DNA from: Coriaria nepalensis
Lineage: Eukaryota; Streptophyta; Magnoliopsida; Cucurbitales; Coriariaceae
Length of the DNA: 64,000 nucleotides
NCBI GenBank assembly: GCA_027186245.1
Contig: CP114486.1
Span: 3,935,501 to 3,999,500 of the forward strand
Direction of reading: 5' to 3'
In this document: positions 1-10,225 of the stretch, piece after piece
How the letters are laid out: every line of letters begins with the position of its first letter
How positions within the stretch are numbered: position 1 is the stretch's first letter
The notes under the pieces: model-generated
Databases searched by the model: none
Told to the model about the DNA's origin: nothing
What the model saw: the letters and a program-made list of their open reading frames with translations, nothing else
Position numbers and translations under genes: made by a program

Positions 1-1
1 G

Positions 2-1015
2 ACTCATCAATATTCCTTGGAGCCGATTTATCATTCTAGAGTCTTGAACCATCCGTGCCGGGTTTATAACGAAAATGAGGCTAAGCTTTTTTACGTCCCG
101 TTTTATGGCGGATTAGATGTTCTAAGATGGCATTTCAAGAATGTAACAAACGATGTCAAGGATTCATTGGGTTTCGAGCTTATAAAATGGCTCGAGGAAC
201 AAATCCCATGGGGTCGAAAATCAGGTAGGGACCATGTGTTCGTGTTGGGGAAAATTTCATGGGATTTTAGGAGGTCCCAGAGTAATTCTAATCCTTTATG
301 GGGGACTAATTTCTTAGAGCTTGATCAAATGCAAAACCCGATTAAGCTTTTGATCGAAAGACAACCATGGCATGAAAATGATATTGGCATTCCTCATCCT
401 ACTTACTTCCACCCACATTCAGACGATGACATCTTTGCTTGGCAATGGAAGATTATCCGTTCGTACCGTAAAAGCCTCGCCGGCTTTGCTGGGGCGGCCC
501 GGCCAAACGAGCCCGACAGCATAAGGTCATTGTTGATCAACCAATGCAATTCAATTGATCACAGTAGCAAATGTAAGCATCTAGATTGTAGTGTTTCGGG
601 CGGATGTGGGCCCCAAGCAGTTATCGAACTATTCACCGAATCGGAGTTCTGTTTGCAACCGCCCGGGGACAGCCCCACTAGAAAATCGGTTTTTGATTCG
701 CTTGTATCTGGCTGTATTCCAGTGTTTTTCGATCCTTTTACGGCTTATTATCAATACCCGTGGCATTTACCGGAGGATTATAGTAAGTATTCGGTTTTTA
801 TAGACAAAGAGGAGCTGAGGAAAAAGGAGGTAAATGTGGTGGACATGCTGATGAATGTCACTGTTGAGACGAGGGAGGAGATGAGGAGCTTCATCGTTTA
901 TGAGTTGATGCCTGGTTTGGTTTATTCAGATTCAGATTCTGAGATTAGCAAGTTTGATGATGCTTTTTCTTTAAGTATGAATAACTTGCTTAAGAGGGTA
1001 GATACTTTGGAATAA
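2..1015 (+). CDS. GT47 (exostosin-family) glycosyltransferase, xyloglucan galactosyltransferase-like, 5' end outside window
   Basis: This is the C-terminal 337 residues of a plant GT47 enzyme, a Golgi type II membrane protein that transfers sugars to cell-wall polysaccharides. The frame is open from base 2, so the start codon, membrane anchor and N-terminal lumenal part lie upstream of the window. Visible family features are an early HPCRVYNENEAKLFYVPFYG segment and, near residues 215-245, the exostosin signature FCLQPPGDSPTRKSVFDSL followed by SGCIPVFF, which in this family forms the nucleotide-sugar site. The overall pattern resembles the MUR3/GT17-type xyloglucan galactosyltransferase clade, but acceptor specificity cannot be read from the sequence. 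Stop is TAA at 1013-1015. No lesion is seen. The family call is firm; the subfamily is tentative. Confidence 0.9.
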   Translation, partial: THQYSLEPIYHSRVLNHPCRVYNENEAKLFYVPFYGGLDVLRWHFKNVTNDVKDSLGFELIKWLEEQIPWGRKSGRDHVFVLGKISWDFRRSQSNSNPLWGTNFLELDQMQNPIKLLIERQPWHENDIGIPHPTYFHPHSDDDIFAWQWKIIRSYRKSLAGFAGAARPNEPDSIRSLLINQCNSIDHSSKCKHLDCSVSGGCGPQAVIELFTESEFCLQPPGDSPTRKSVFDSLVSGCIPVFFDPFTAYYQYPWHLPEDYSKYSVFIDKEELRKKEVNVVDMLMNVTVETREEMRSFIVYELMPGLVYSDSDSEISKFDDAFSLSMNNLLKRVDTLE

Positions 1016-1034
1016 TGTACTAGTTTTTTTCCTT

Positions 1035-1066
<32 letters not shown>

Positions 1067-1378
1067 GGGTTAAATTCGTAATGCTAAGCATCATCTTTTC
1101 AATTGATGGGTGGTACACATCTACGTTTTAAGTGTCAAAACTATCACATAAATGTAATGATAGAAAGAAAAATCAAACATCAACAAAATTCAAAATTTAA
1201 ATAAAATAAAATAATTAATTGATGAATCAACCAAAGGAAAAGTGGAACATTCTAGAAACTACGAACAAATAGTTTGACCGACAAAAGTTGGCATCATAGT
1301 CAGATATTCCGTTCACATTTGACAACACTGGGCTAAGAAAACGCTACGTGTGAAAAGCATAGTCACATTTCAATAGTA

Positions 1379-1394
1379 GGCCCAATATTGGGCC
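1379..1394. promoter_or_regulatory. 16-bp palindromic GGCCCAAT/ATTGGGCC element
   Basis: GGCCCAATATTGGGCC reads the same on both strands. Each half matches the GGCCCA/TGGGCC 'site II' type motif known from promoters of plant housekeeping genes and bound by TCP factors. It lies about 220 bp upstream of the GPX ATG and 35-50 bp upstream of the TATA-like sequence, a sensible place for a proximal promoter element. Binding is inferred. Confidence 0.55.
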
Positions 1395-1426
1395 CACAGA
1401 GACAAAGTTTTCCACCCACAGAAATT

Positions 1427-1436
1427 TATTTATATG
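1427..1436 (+). promoter_or_regulatory. TATA-like box of the GPX6-like gene
   Basis: TTATTTATAT lies about 175 bp upstream of the ATG at 1611 and is the only TATA-like stretch between the palindrome and the CT-rich leader. The position implies a 5' UTR of about 145 bp. Confidence 0.4.
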
Positions 1437-1610
1437 GGCCTATTCTTTATTTCTTCCACCTCCTCTTTCAGTGCACTGTTCCTTCCCCGAAGAGAAAGAA
1501 CCTGCAATCCGTCTCTTGTCCTTATCCACTTCCGAGTAAACACCCTGTAGGAAGCTCATTTTTTTTCATTTCATCTTATTTCGTTTTTCTTTGCTTTACG
1601 ATTGAACACC

Positions 1611-2862
1611 ATGGCTAGTCAATCTAAGGCTGGATCAGTTTACGATTTCACCGTCAAGGTTACCTTCTTCCCATCCTTGTATGATTGATTTTGTTTTGAT
1701 ATGAAATTTGGGAGCTTTTTTTTTTCTTTGGCCCGTATTATATGATTAATCGGAGTGCAGAAGGTTGAATTTTTTTTTTTTTGTGAGGAAAGTATGCTTA
1801 AAGAATATACAGTTTATTATTAAAGCAACCAAATATTGTAAATTTGTGTCTTCACTGATTCAATTGTTTACGTAGAAATGCTAGATCAGATTAGAATAAA
1901 CCTGAAGCCGTTTTTTTTTTTTTTCTCCCGGATTGTTTTACAGGATGCTAGAGGGAATGATGTTGATCTAAGCACTTACAAAGGAAAGGCACTCTTGATC
2001 GTTAACGTTGCATCACAATGGTATACCTTATAGATTGTTTAATGCACAATAAAAGATTCAGTGTTGCATTCACAATTCCAAATTGTAGTTTAGTTTACCT
2101 AAATTCTGTTAAGACAGATGCCGAAAACTAGAGTTTTCTTCTTTATCCGGAATTTTTTGAACGCCCAAAATTTTGATGCAGTGGTCTGACTAATTCAAAC
2201 TACACCGAGCTGAGTCAGGTCTATGAGAGATACAAAAACCAGGGTTAGTTTTTTATACTTCCCTTTGTTCCTTACTCTGTTCCTCTCTCTCTGTGTCTCT
2301 AGCTCTCCCATGCATTATAATATATGTAAAATCTGATTCACCTCTTGGTTTCAGGATTGGAGATTCTAGCATTCCCATGCAACCAATTTGGAGCTCAAGA
2401 GCCAGGAAGCAACGAGCAGATCGTCGAATTTGCGTGCACCCGTTTCAAAGCGGAGTATCCCATTTTCGATAAGGTCCAAATTCTCTCCTCAAGAGTAATT
2501 GGGTTTGGTCCTAGAACCTCAATATATAAGCAAATTGCTCAAAATATGATTGTTGTGATTGATAGGTGGATGTTAATGGAGATAAAGCTGCTCCATTGTA
2601 CAAGTTCTTAAAGTCGAGCAAAGGCGGCCTTTTTGGAGACTCTATCAAGTGGAATTTCTCCAAGTTCCTTGTTGATAAAGATGGAAATGTCGTGGACCGT
2701 TATGCCCCTACCACATCCCCCCTCAGCATTGAGGTATAGTAAAGCAAAACCCGAACTTCTCTTGAAACTGGGTCGAGTTTTATTGAACCAAATTTTGATG
2801 TTTGTTCTATGTTTTTTGTTCATTTGCAGAAGGACATCAAGAAAGTGCTAGGAATTGCTTGA
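1611..2862 (+). CDS. GPX6: Glutathione peroxidase-like thiol peroxidase, GPX6-like, cytosolic form (168 aa, 6 exons)
   Basis: Exons 1611-1658, 1944-2020, 2182-2243, 2355-2473, 2566-2733 and 2830-2862, all GT-AG and phase-consistent. The product reduces hydrogen and lipid peroxides; plant members use Cys, not Sec, and take electrons mainly from thioredoxin. Visible residues are the peroxidatic Cys42 (NVASQCGLTN), Cys71 in AFPCNQFG, Gln77 of the catalytic tetrad, Cys90 (EFACTRFK, the position of the resolving Cys in plant enzymes), and Trp131-Asn132 (KWNFSKF). The protein starts directly with MASQSKAG and has no organelle transit peptide from this ATG; an in-frame upstream start was not found. 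The length is usual for cytosolic GPX. It is the first of two tandem GPX genes and carries a palindromic site II-like element in its promoter. Confidence 0.95.
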
Positions 2863-3151
2863 TATCTGTAGACTGGATGGCTCTTCCTCTCCTTACTTAT
2901 ATAAATAAATTGAGGAATGTACATTGTTTAAATGAGCTATTGTAATAAAAACATCTTTAAGTATGGTTGTTAAAAGTACTTGAGTTTGGTTAATAAAGTG
3001 CGACGGTCATTAAACGGACGACTATGATTTGAAAGGATGGAGCTTAGATAGCCGTTTATCTCGTTTAATGATGCACGCGTGAGCGGAAGGCGAATGTTGT
3101 AAACAGGCTGATGTGGTGTAGTCGTTGCAAACGGAATAGTTAGTTAAAGAG
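2863..3151. other. GPX6-like 3' UTR and flank
   Basis: Contains polyadenylation-like ATAAATAAA (about 2901-2910) and AATAAAA (about 2944) signals after the stop codon, then sequence without recognisable genes up to the left LTR of the Ty3/gypsy element. Confidence 0.5.
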
Positions 3152-3346
3152 TGTTAGAAACCTGCGTATATATCTGGTAAAGGACGAACTGAATGATTAT
3201 CGAATTCTGGTTGTAACATAGAGTTTGACTCTAGTCGAAGGATCTCCCCTTAAAGAGTGTGATGGAATAAAGAATTTGTTTATTTGTTCTCAGTTTGGTT
3301 CGTGAATCTCTCGAAGGGTTCAATCTCACCAATTCGAATCCTTACA
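3152..3346 (+). repeat. 5' LTR of the Ty3/gypsy element
   Basis: 195 bp, TGTTAGAAACC...TCCTTACA. It matches the right LTR along its full length with about 85% identity. It is shorter than most plant gypsy LTRs. An AATAAA-like motif lies inside (GGAATAAAGAA, about 3264-3274). Confidence 0.9.
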
Positions 3347-3348
3347 AT

Positions 3349-3360
3349 TGGTATTCAAGT
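3349..3360 (+). other. Degenerate primer-binding site (initiator tRNA-Met type)
   Basis: TGGTATTCAAGT starts 2 bp after the 5' LTR. The first six bases match TGGTATCAGAGC, the plant tRNA-iMet primer site, and the remainder has drifted. The position is correct for a PBS. Confidence 0.55.
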
Positions 3361-4149
3361 AAAGGGCGTGTTAATAAGATCAAACATGGATCCTATCTCT
3401 CCTAGCGAGTGAATTAAGAAATTTTTTTTGAAGTTTAAGTATAAATAAGAGTCTTGCCGAAGAAATAAAAAACTTTTTTTTTAATAAATTTGATGAAATA
3501 TTCAATCTTTTATACTGGGGCTTGGTTTTATCATACTTCTTTGATTTGTTTTCCAAGAAGATTAGATCAGTAAGAAAAAGGAAAGAGTTAATCCTTCTTT
3601 GATGCGGAAGTTCCTGTTGGAGTTGGAGGTGCAGGAGCAGTGAACATGACTCTTGCAGTAGCTCTTGCAGAAGAGGAAGAAATGCGGTAAATAAATAAAG
3701 AGGAGTTCCAGGCGTAGGAGTTCATTCAACTCTAATAGGAGTTGCAGGAGCAAGAAAGGGGCTTCCATTAGCATTAGTAGTTGTAGTTGGCACTCATCCC
3801 GCTCTTGCTTCCTCGAGCAGTCTTGCTTTAGCACTACCATGGTGGAAACTCGAAGGTCTCAGGCATTAAAGGACGAGATTGCAGCTTCTACAGCTGTAAT
3901 GGAGAGAAGACTTCTTTCAAGAATGGAGACGTAGATTGGAAAAGAGATACATAATCAAATTGGCAAAGAAAAGAACCTATTTGGAAAGGAAATACAGAGT
4001 CAGATTACTTAACTACAATCTCAAATGCAAGATCATATGGCGACAATAATGTCGATGCTTGCAGAGAACCGTCAGGGATCAGAAAGGAGCAACGCATATC
4101 AGAGACAAGAAACTGCAGATTCTGGCGCTAATAGTCATTTAGCAAAACA

Positions 4150-7100
4150 GAGGAGATGGAAGGGAATTTTACTGGAAGAATATGAAGATTGACTTTCCCA
4201 AATTTAGCAAAGGAGACCCTAAGCCATGAGTGCGCAAGGCTAATCAGTACTTTGAATTGTACAAGGTTCCTGATGAGTCAAAAGTCAAACTTGCTCAGTT
4301 CTCATTGAAGGGTGATGCTGCAGAATGGTATGCAGACATCAGAGAGACAACGGTTAGTAGTTCTTGGAACTCTTTCTATCTTGCATTAAAATCAAAATTT
4401 GCTCATGCTGTTGTACTTTCTTACTTTGGTCAATTATGTAAGCTGAAACAAACTGGGTCAGTAGAGGATTTAGGAACTCAGTTTGAACAATTAGCCAATA
4501 AAGTCCCATAATTGACACTAGGATTAAGACTAGACTGTTTCTTGGGTTGTTTGAAAGAGGAACTACAGATACCAGTCAAATTGTTAAAACCATAGTGTAC
4601 ATTTGAGTCTTATGAAATAGCAAAACAGCAAGAACTTTTCTTTTCGATCCTCAGTGCTAAGCCTAATAGCAAGTTGGCCAAAAGCCTTAGTAGGTTCTCC
4701 AATGCAACCTCTGGAACAAAGATCACTAGAGTAGTGCAGGAAAAGGGGCAGGGGCTGCAAATTCTAGTGTTGGGAGTACTCCTGTTGGAGACAAACCAAC
4801 AACATCATATTCTGCAAGTAGTGCACCAGCTGCTACTCAGACAGTGGGAAAATTTTCAAGAAAAGAGATTGAAGAGAGGAAGAAAAGAGGGTTAAGAAGT
4901 GGAATCCAGGGCACAAATGTAAGACTCCTAAGTTGTTCCTTCTTGAAGCTGGAGAAGGAGAAGGAGAAGAGGAATTACAGACAAATTTACCTGATGGTGA
5001 AATCTCATTAAATGCCATCGCTGGTTCAGTGGCAGCCAATACAATGAGGTTGGAAGGATGGATTGGGAAGCACAAGTTGATCATCTTGATTGACTCTGGA
5101 AGCACTCATAACTTCCTGGATTCATCACTGTTACAAAGGTGTGGATTAAAACCTGAAAAATGGAAGATGTTGCAATTGAAATTTGCTTATGGAGCTGTTT
5201 TGAAGAGTGACAGAATCTGTAATAAGGTGAACTTGAAAATTCAGTCCTTTCACGCTCAAGTCGATCTGTTTGCTCTACTATTAGGGGGCTGTGATATGAT
5301 ATTGGGTGTAACGTGGCTCAAGTCATTAGAGCCTATACTATGGGACCTAAATGCCTTGATATTGGAATTCAAAAGTAAGGGGAAGGTCGTGAAGTTGGAA
5401 GGTTTACACGCATTTAATGCACAACTGTTTCAGATTGGAGAGTTTTTAGAAGAAGGAGATGGCCATACTTGGATGGATTCAGGAGATTCTAGATGATTTT
5501 GTAGAGGTGTTCCATGAACCAAAATCACTCCCACCATTCAGGAGCCATGACCACCAGATCATCCTTAAAGAGGTGTTCACCTGTTTCAGTAAGGCCATAT
5601 AGGTATCCATATTACCAAGAAGCAGGAATTGAGAAAATAGTAAAGGAATGTTACAATCTAGAGTCATAAGGGATAGTTTAATCAAACAGTGAAGGACTAA
5701 TTCCTTATACATGTGATAGATGAACTTCTTGATGAGTTGTATGAGGCACAAGTCTTCTCTAAGCTGACTGGACCTAAGATCTGGGTATCATAAAATCAGA
5801 ATGAAACCAGATGATGTGCCTAAAACTGCATTTAGGACACATGAAGACTACTATGAGTTTTGGGTGATGCCTTTTAGGCTAACCAATGCTCCATCAACCT
5901 TTCAGCCCCTGATGAATGTTGTTTTCAAGCCCTATCTCAGGAAATTTGTGTTGGTCTTCTTTGATGATATTTTAATATACAGCAAAACTGATTTGGAGGA
6001 TGGTCAACACTTGAGAATAATTCTTCAGGTTCTCAAGGATAATGTTCTGTTTGCAAAGATGTCTAAATGCTGATTTATAGTTCGTGAGGTGGATTACCTT
6101 GGCCACTGGGTTTCTAAAGAAGGTGTTAAGGCAGATCCCAAGAAGTTATTGGCTATGGGCGAATGGCTTAGTCCTAAGTCCATTAAACTGCTAAGAGGTT
6201 TTTTGGGCCTAACAGGTTACTACAGGAAGTTTATCAGAGAATATAGAGTGATAGCAGCACCATTAACAGCCTTGTTAAGAAATAAAGCCTTCAAGTGGTC
6301 ACATGAAGCAGAAGAAGCTTTTCAGAGGCTTAAGGAAGCAGTAGTGGCACTTCATGTGCTAGCCTTGCCTGATTTCAATCAGCCATTTATAATCGAGTCT
6401 GATGCTTCTAGGTTGGGAATATGAGCCATTCTAATGCATAATAAAAGGCTTACTGCCTATTTCAATCAAAGGAAAGGCTCTGTCCTCATCAACATATGAA
6501 AAGATATTCCTGGCTTTGGTTTTAGCAGTCAAACATTGGAGACCATAGCTCCTGGGTCAGAAGTTCATAATCAAGACAGATCAACAAAGCCTCAAATTCC
6601 TATTGGAGCAGAGAATAGGAACACCAAACCAGCAGAAGTGGATCACTAAGCTACTTGGTTATGATTTTGTGGTGGAATATAAAAAGGGCGTGGAGAATAA
6701 GGTAGCAGATGCCCTATCTAGAAAGGAGATTATAGATGAGGAAGCAAGCCTGAGCATGATCACTTTCCCTGTGGCAGAGTGGCTTACAGAGTTGAAATTG
6801 TCCTATTCTACTTGTGCAGAGTTACAGGAGATATGGAGTCAATTCAATCAGGAAAATTTGAATCCTCAGAAGTTTTAAAGTAATGGTGGAATCTTGTTAT
6901 ACAAAAACAGGATTTATATAGGAAAGCAGTCAAGTTTAAAATAAGGTGTTGACATTTGTTCATGATTCAATGCTAGGCGGCCATGGGGGTTATGCTAAGA
7001 CGTTACAGAGGTCAAGAAGGGATTTTTATTTGAAAGGAATGAAGAAGGATATCAAGAATCACATACGTGCTAGTGATTTCTGTCAGAGGATGAAAACAGA

Positions 7101-7740
7101 AGCCATTCTTCCTCCAGGACTCTTACAACCTCTACCAGTATCTTCAGTAGTTTGGTTATAAATTTATATGGATTTCATTTAGGCTCTCTCTTGTTCTAAT
7201 GGTTTCTCAATTCTAATGGTGGTGATAGATCGGTGCTCTAAATACAGTCACTTCATTCCACTAACACACCCTTACACTGCATCAATAGTGGCACAAGCAT
7301 TCCTATCTAATGTTTTCAGATTACATGGTCTCCCTCAGAAGATTGTTATAAATAGGGACCCAACTTTTACAAGCAAGTTCTGGCAGGAAATCTTTGATCA
7401 TACAGGGGTTTCACTCAATTTTTCATCAGGAGATCATCCAGAGAGATAGATGGCCAAACAGAAGTAGTCAACAAGTGTCTAGAAACATACCTGCGCTGTT
7501 TTTGCAGTGAGAGGCCCAGGGAGTGGGCGTAATGGATACCATTTGATGAGTTCTGGCACAACACCAATTACCATAGCTCTACAAGAATTCATCGTTTGAA
7601 ATTTTGTATCATCTTCCTCCTCCCCAGTTACTGAACTATCTGTCAAGCACCTCGCGCATTGCGGCGGTGGATGATCTGCTCACCACCAGAGAAGAAGTGA
7701 TGACTGAGTTGAAGGAACAATTAACTCTTACTTAGCTTAA
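4150..7740 (+). pseudogene. Broken gag-pol of the Ty3/gypsy element
   Basis: In order: gag capsid-like segment (about 4170-4510, with LAQFSLKGDAAEWYAD), a remnant zinc-knuckle end (WNPGHKCKTPKLF, about 4895-4940), retroviral-type aspartic protease with LIDSGSTHNF (about 5083-5118), reverse transcriptase with the [10 protein letters not shown] active-site segment (about 5960-5990), RNase H start (DFNQPFIIESDASRLGI, ending at 6422) and its end (ADALSRK, about 6705-6725), then integrase with a degenerate zinc-binding region (about 6950-7110) and core (VVIDRCSKYSHFIPL, about 7216-7260). The frame changes and stops recur (for example near 5496, 6072, 6424, 6878, 7161 and 7449). The integrase C-terminus stops shortly after about 7735, so the usual distal part is deleted. 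Not functional. Confidence 0.9.
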
Positions 7741-7784
7741 AATGAAGAAACTTTCCTTTTGTAAAGAACCTACGTAAATGAGTC

Positions 7785-7981
7785 TGTTGAAAACCTACGT
7801 ATATACCTTGTAAAGAACGAGCTTAATGATTTATCGAATTCTAGTTGTAACACAGATCTTGACTCTAGTTGGAGGTTCTCCCCTCGAAGGAGTATGACGG
7901 AATAAAAAATTTGTTTGTTCATTCTCAGTTTGGTTCGGGGATCTCTCTAAGGATTCGATCTCACCAATTGGAATCCTTACA
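7785..7981 (+). repeat. 3' LTR of the Ty3/gypsy element
   Basis: 197 bp, TGTTGAAAACC...TCCTTACA, paired with the 5' LTR. Most differences are transitions, as expected from decay of methylated cytosines. Confidence 0.9.
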
Positions 7982-8412
7982 TAAAGTTACTAGCTTCTCA
8001 TGTGGAATGGAGGATTTGATTTACCTGCAAGTTTCTACCCATTTGAAGAAAGAAAATTAGGGTTAACATTTAGTCCTATGATCATGTCATCCCTTTAGAA
8101 TATATTGCTTGCATCAAACACTAATAATCGAGAAAATGGTTGTTACATAGTAAACTATATCGATTACTCTTTGACTTGAAGAACAGAAGTGGAAGACATC
8201 GGAAATGCATTCGGATAATCACGATGAAGAAAATTTGACATTAAAATGACACGTGTAAGCAGATAAATGCATTCGGAGAATCATGGTGGGTCATTCCCTC
8301 CATTTGCTCTACTTTTTATAAAGTTCCTCTGCTCTCTCTGTTCCCTTTTCTTCTCTTGCCATTTCATTTTCTTTGTTTCATTTCGACTCACTGCTCTTAC
8401 CCAGATCTTAAA
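7982..8412. other. Promoter and 5' UTR of the GPX8-like gene
   Basis: 431 bp between the right LTR and the second GPX start codon. It contains a CT-rich leader (about 8290-8400). No transposon sequence is recognised here. The left part of the promoter may be affected by the LTR edge only 431 bp away. Confidence 0.45.
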
Positions 8413-9681
8413 ATGGCAAGTCAACCCTCGAAGTTCCCTGATTCTATCTATGATCTAACTGTCAAGGTTGGTTCTTTGTCTAGTTCTTTGCCTACCTTTT
8501 TGTTCTCTGTTTAACTTTCTAGGTTTTGTCTGTAAAATTGTTCATTGAAACTGTTTAACACAAATTCTAACAAGCTCTGTTTTGTATGGTGTGGGTGTGT
8601 CTTAATTCTCTGTTTAGGGTTGTATTTCATTTCATTTGATTCATTCTAACAAGCTCTGTATTTCATTTTCATCTGATTCATTATTTTTTAGGTAGAAATT
8701 AGGGAAAAGGTGAACTCCATGTAAAGAGTTTACTGAGTAAAGTTCGGTTTTTAAAAAAAAATCGTATTTCCTTCCCTTTGATGTTTGTTTCTTGTTACTC
8801 TTAAATTCATAGGATGATAAGGGAAATGATGTAAGCCTGGGCGATTACAGGGGCAAAGTCCTACTGATTGTAAATGTTGCTTCGAAATGGTAATTTTCAT
8901 CCTTTCCTCCACTTCTTTTATACATCCTTCTTATCATTTTCATTTTGATCCCATTTTCGCCATTTATTCAGTAGATTTATTTTGCAGCGGAATGACAAAC
9001 TCGAATTACGAGGAGCTGAATCACTTATATGAGAGGTACAAAGATCAAGGTACTCATTTTCTTTTTTGCATTTCATTCAATTTAACAGAAACACTTTTAT
9101 AATTGACATGACTAAATGTTTATACTTTCCGAAAAACATCATCCTATGGTTTTGATTTGCAGGATTGGAAGTACTTGCATTTCCATGTAACCAGTTTGGT
9201 AATGAGGAGCCAGGAAGTAACGATGAGATCAAAGAATTTGTCTGCACTCGATTCAAGTCCGAATTCCCCATCTTTGATAAGGTAAAACCACTCAAATCAA
9301 TTCATTTGTTTTTTAAGCTCTTATTCTAGCTCAAAGGCTGAAATCACTCAAATAGATTTTTTTTTGCCTACTTAATATTTTGGGGGTGGGTTTAGATTGA
9401 AGTGAATGGTGAAAACACAGCTCCAGTCTACAAGTTTCTGAAAGCAGGCAAATGGGGAATTGTTGGGGATGATATTCAATGGAACTTTGCTAAGTTTCTT
9501 GTTAACAAGGACGGACTGGTTGTCGATCGTTATTACCCGACGACATCTCCTCTTAGCATCGAGGCAAAATCTCATTTTCTATCTTAATTTTTTACATTAG
9601 CATATACTGTAAATCATAGTAATTTCCTACTTGCTTCTTTTTTGGCAGTATGACATAACGAGGTTGGTAGGGGTTCTCTAA
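8413..9681 (+). CDS. GPX8: Glutathione peroxidase-like thiol peroxidase, GPX8-like (170 aa, 6 exons)
   Basis: Exons 8413-8466, 8813-8889, 8988-9049, 9163-9281, 9396-9563 and 9649-9681. Intron positions and phases are identical to the upstream GPX, so the two are paralogues of the same gene structure. Cys44 (NVASKCGMTN), Cys73 (FPCNQFG), Cys92 (EFVCTRFK) and Trp133-Asn134 are present. The tetrad Gln is Glu79 (FGNEEPGS). KIEVNGEN and [18 protein letters not shown] are typical of Arabidopsis GPX8, a cytosol/nucleus-located thioredoxin-dependent peroxidase, and differ from the first gene. Intron 5 has a GC donor (GAG|GCAAAA at 9564) with TTTGGCAG acceptor, whereas the first gene has GT there. The C-terminus (DITRLVGVL) is slightly divergent. 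No transit peptide is seen. Confidence 0.94.
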
Positions 9682-10225
9682 ACGTGGAAAATACAAGGGC
9701 TTGAAGATCACTGCGTAAAATAGTTTGCTTTTATTGTGCAACTGATTTTTTGTGTGCTTGTAAGTTTGAACTTGTATCTTTCCCTGTTTTGTGGATTTGA
9801 TCTTATGGGATGATACACTTTTGTCTGATATCTAATGTACAAAATCTCTTTCCATATAAAGGAGAGAACCCTTTTATCATGTTATCATGTTGAAAAAACT
9901 TACATGGCAGTTACATGTATGTTAGTACATAATCACAAACATAGAATGAAGTTAATCAACAGTCATTTATTCAAATTTTATATTGCCAAATGTTAATAGA
10001 AATGCCTCTTCTTGCTACACCTTCCAAGTCACTAGATAATAACGAAAAATTACACTGAAATTTTCGCCTATAAAGGCTCTCTAAATGATCACAAAAATTT
10101 CAATAGCTAACTAATGAATTGGTTGACAAATTAATATCTCTGAGATGAATCCAATGGCACATTCGTTGGCAGCAGCTCATCACATATATACAAAGTGAAA
10201 CCAATTCTTAGCAAGTTCTTTCTTT
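9682..10225. other. GPX8-like and AHL 3' flanks (tail-to-tail)
   Basis: Convergent intergenic region of about 540 bp, AT-rich. The left half should carry the GPX8-like 3' UTR and the right half the AHL 3' UTR. No ORF or repeat of note. Confidence 0.5.

Larger units (their letters stand above)
1016..1610. other. GT47 3' flank and GPX6-like promoter/5' UTR
   Basis: A T-rich run (about 1022-1066) follows the GT47 stop and is probably its 3' UTR. The rest is AT-rich until a proximal promoter at about 1370-1440 that holds a perfect palindrome and a TATA-like stretch. A CT-rich leader (1440-1600) precedes the GPX start codon. Confidence 0.6.
3152..7981 (+). mobile_element. Degenerate Ty3/gypsy LTR retrotransposon (about 4.83 kb) between the two GPX genes
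   Basis: The element has two LTRs (3152-3346 and 7785-7981) that begin TGTT and end CCTTACA, and a gag-PR-RT-RNaseH-INT order in the + frame, which identifies Ty3/gypsy. Hand alignment of the LTRs gives about 29 substitutions and 2 single-base indels over about 196 columns, near 15% divergence, so the insertion is old. The reading frames are broken by many stops and shifts, and the end of integrase with any chromodomain is missing before the right LTR. A 5-bp TAAAG occurs at 3145-3149 and 7982-7986 and may be the target-site duplication, but 2 bp separate the left copy from the canonical TG, so this is uncertain. No clean polypurine tract is seen before the right LTR. Confidence 0.93.

Noticed and set aside
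3322..3346. tRNA-gene-like B-box (GGTTCAATC / TTCGAATCC)
   Set aside because: It lies inside the LTR, no A-box or cloverleaf can be drawn, and the second LTR copy does not preserve it.
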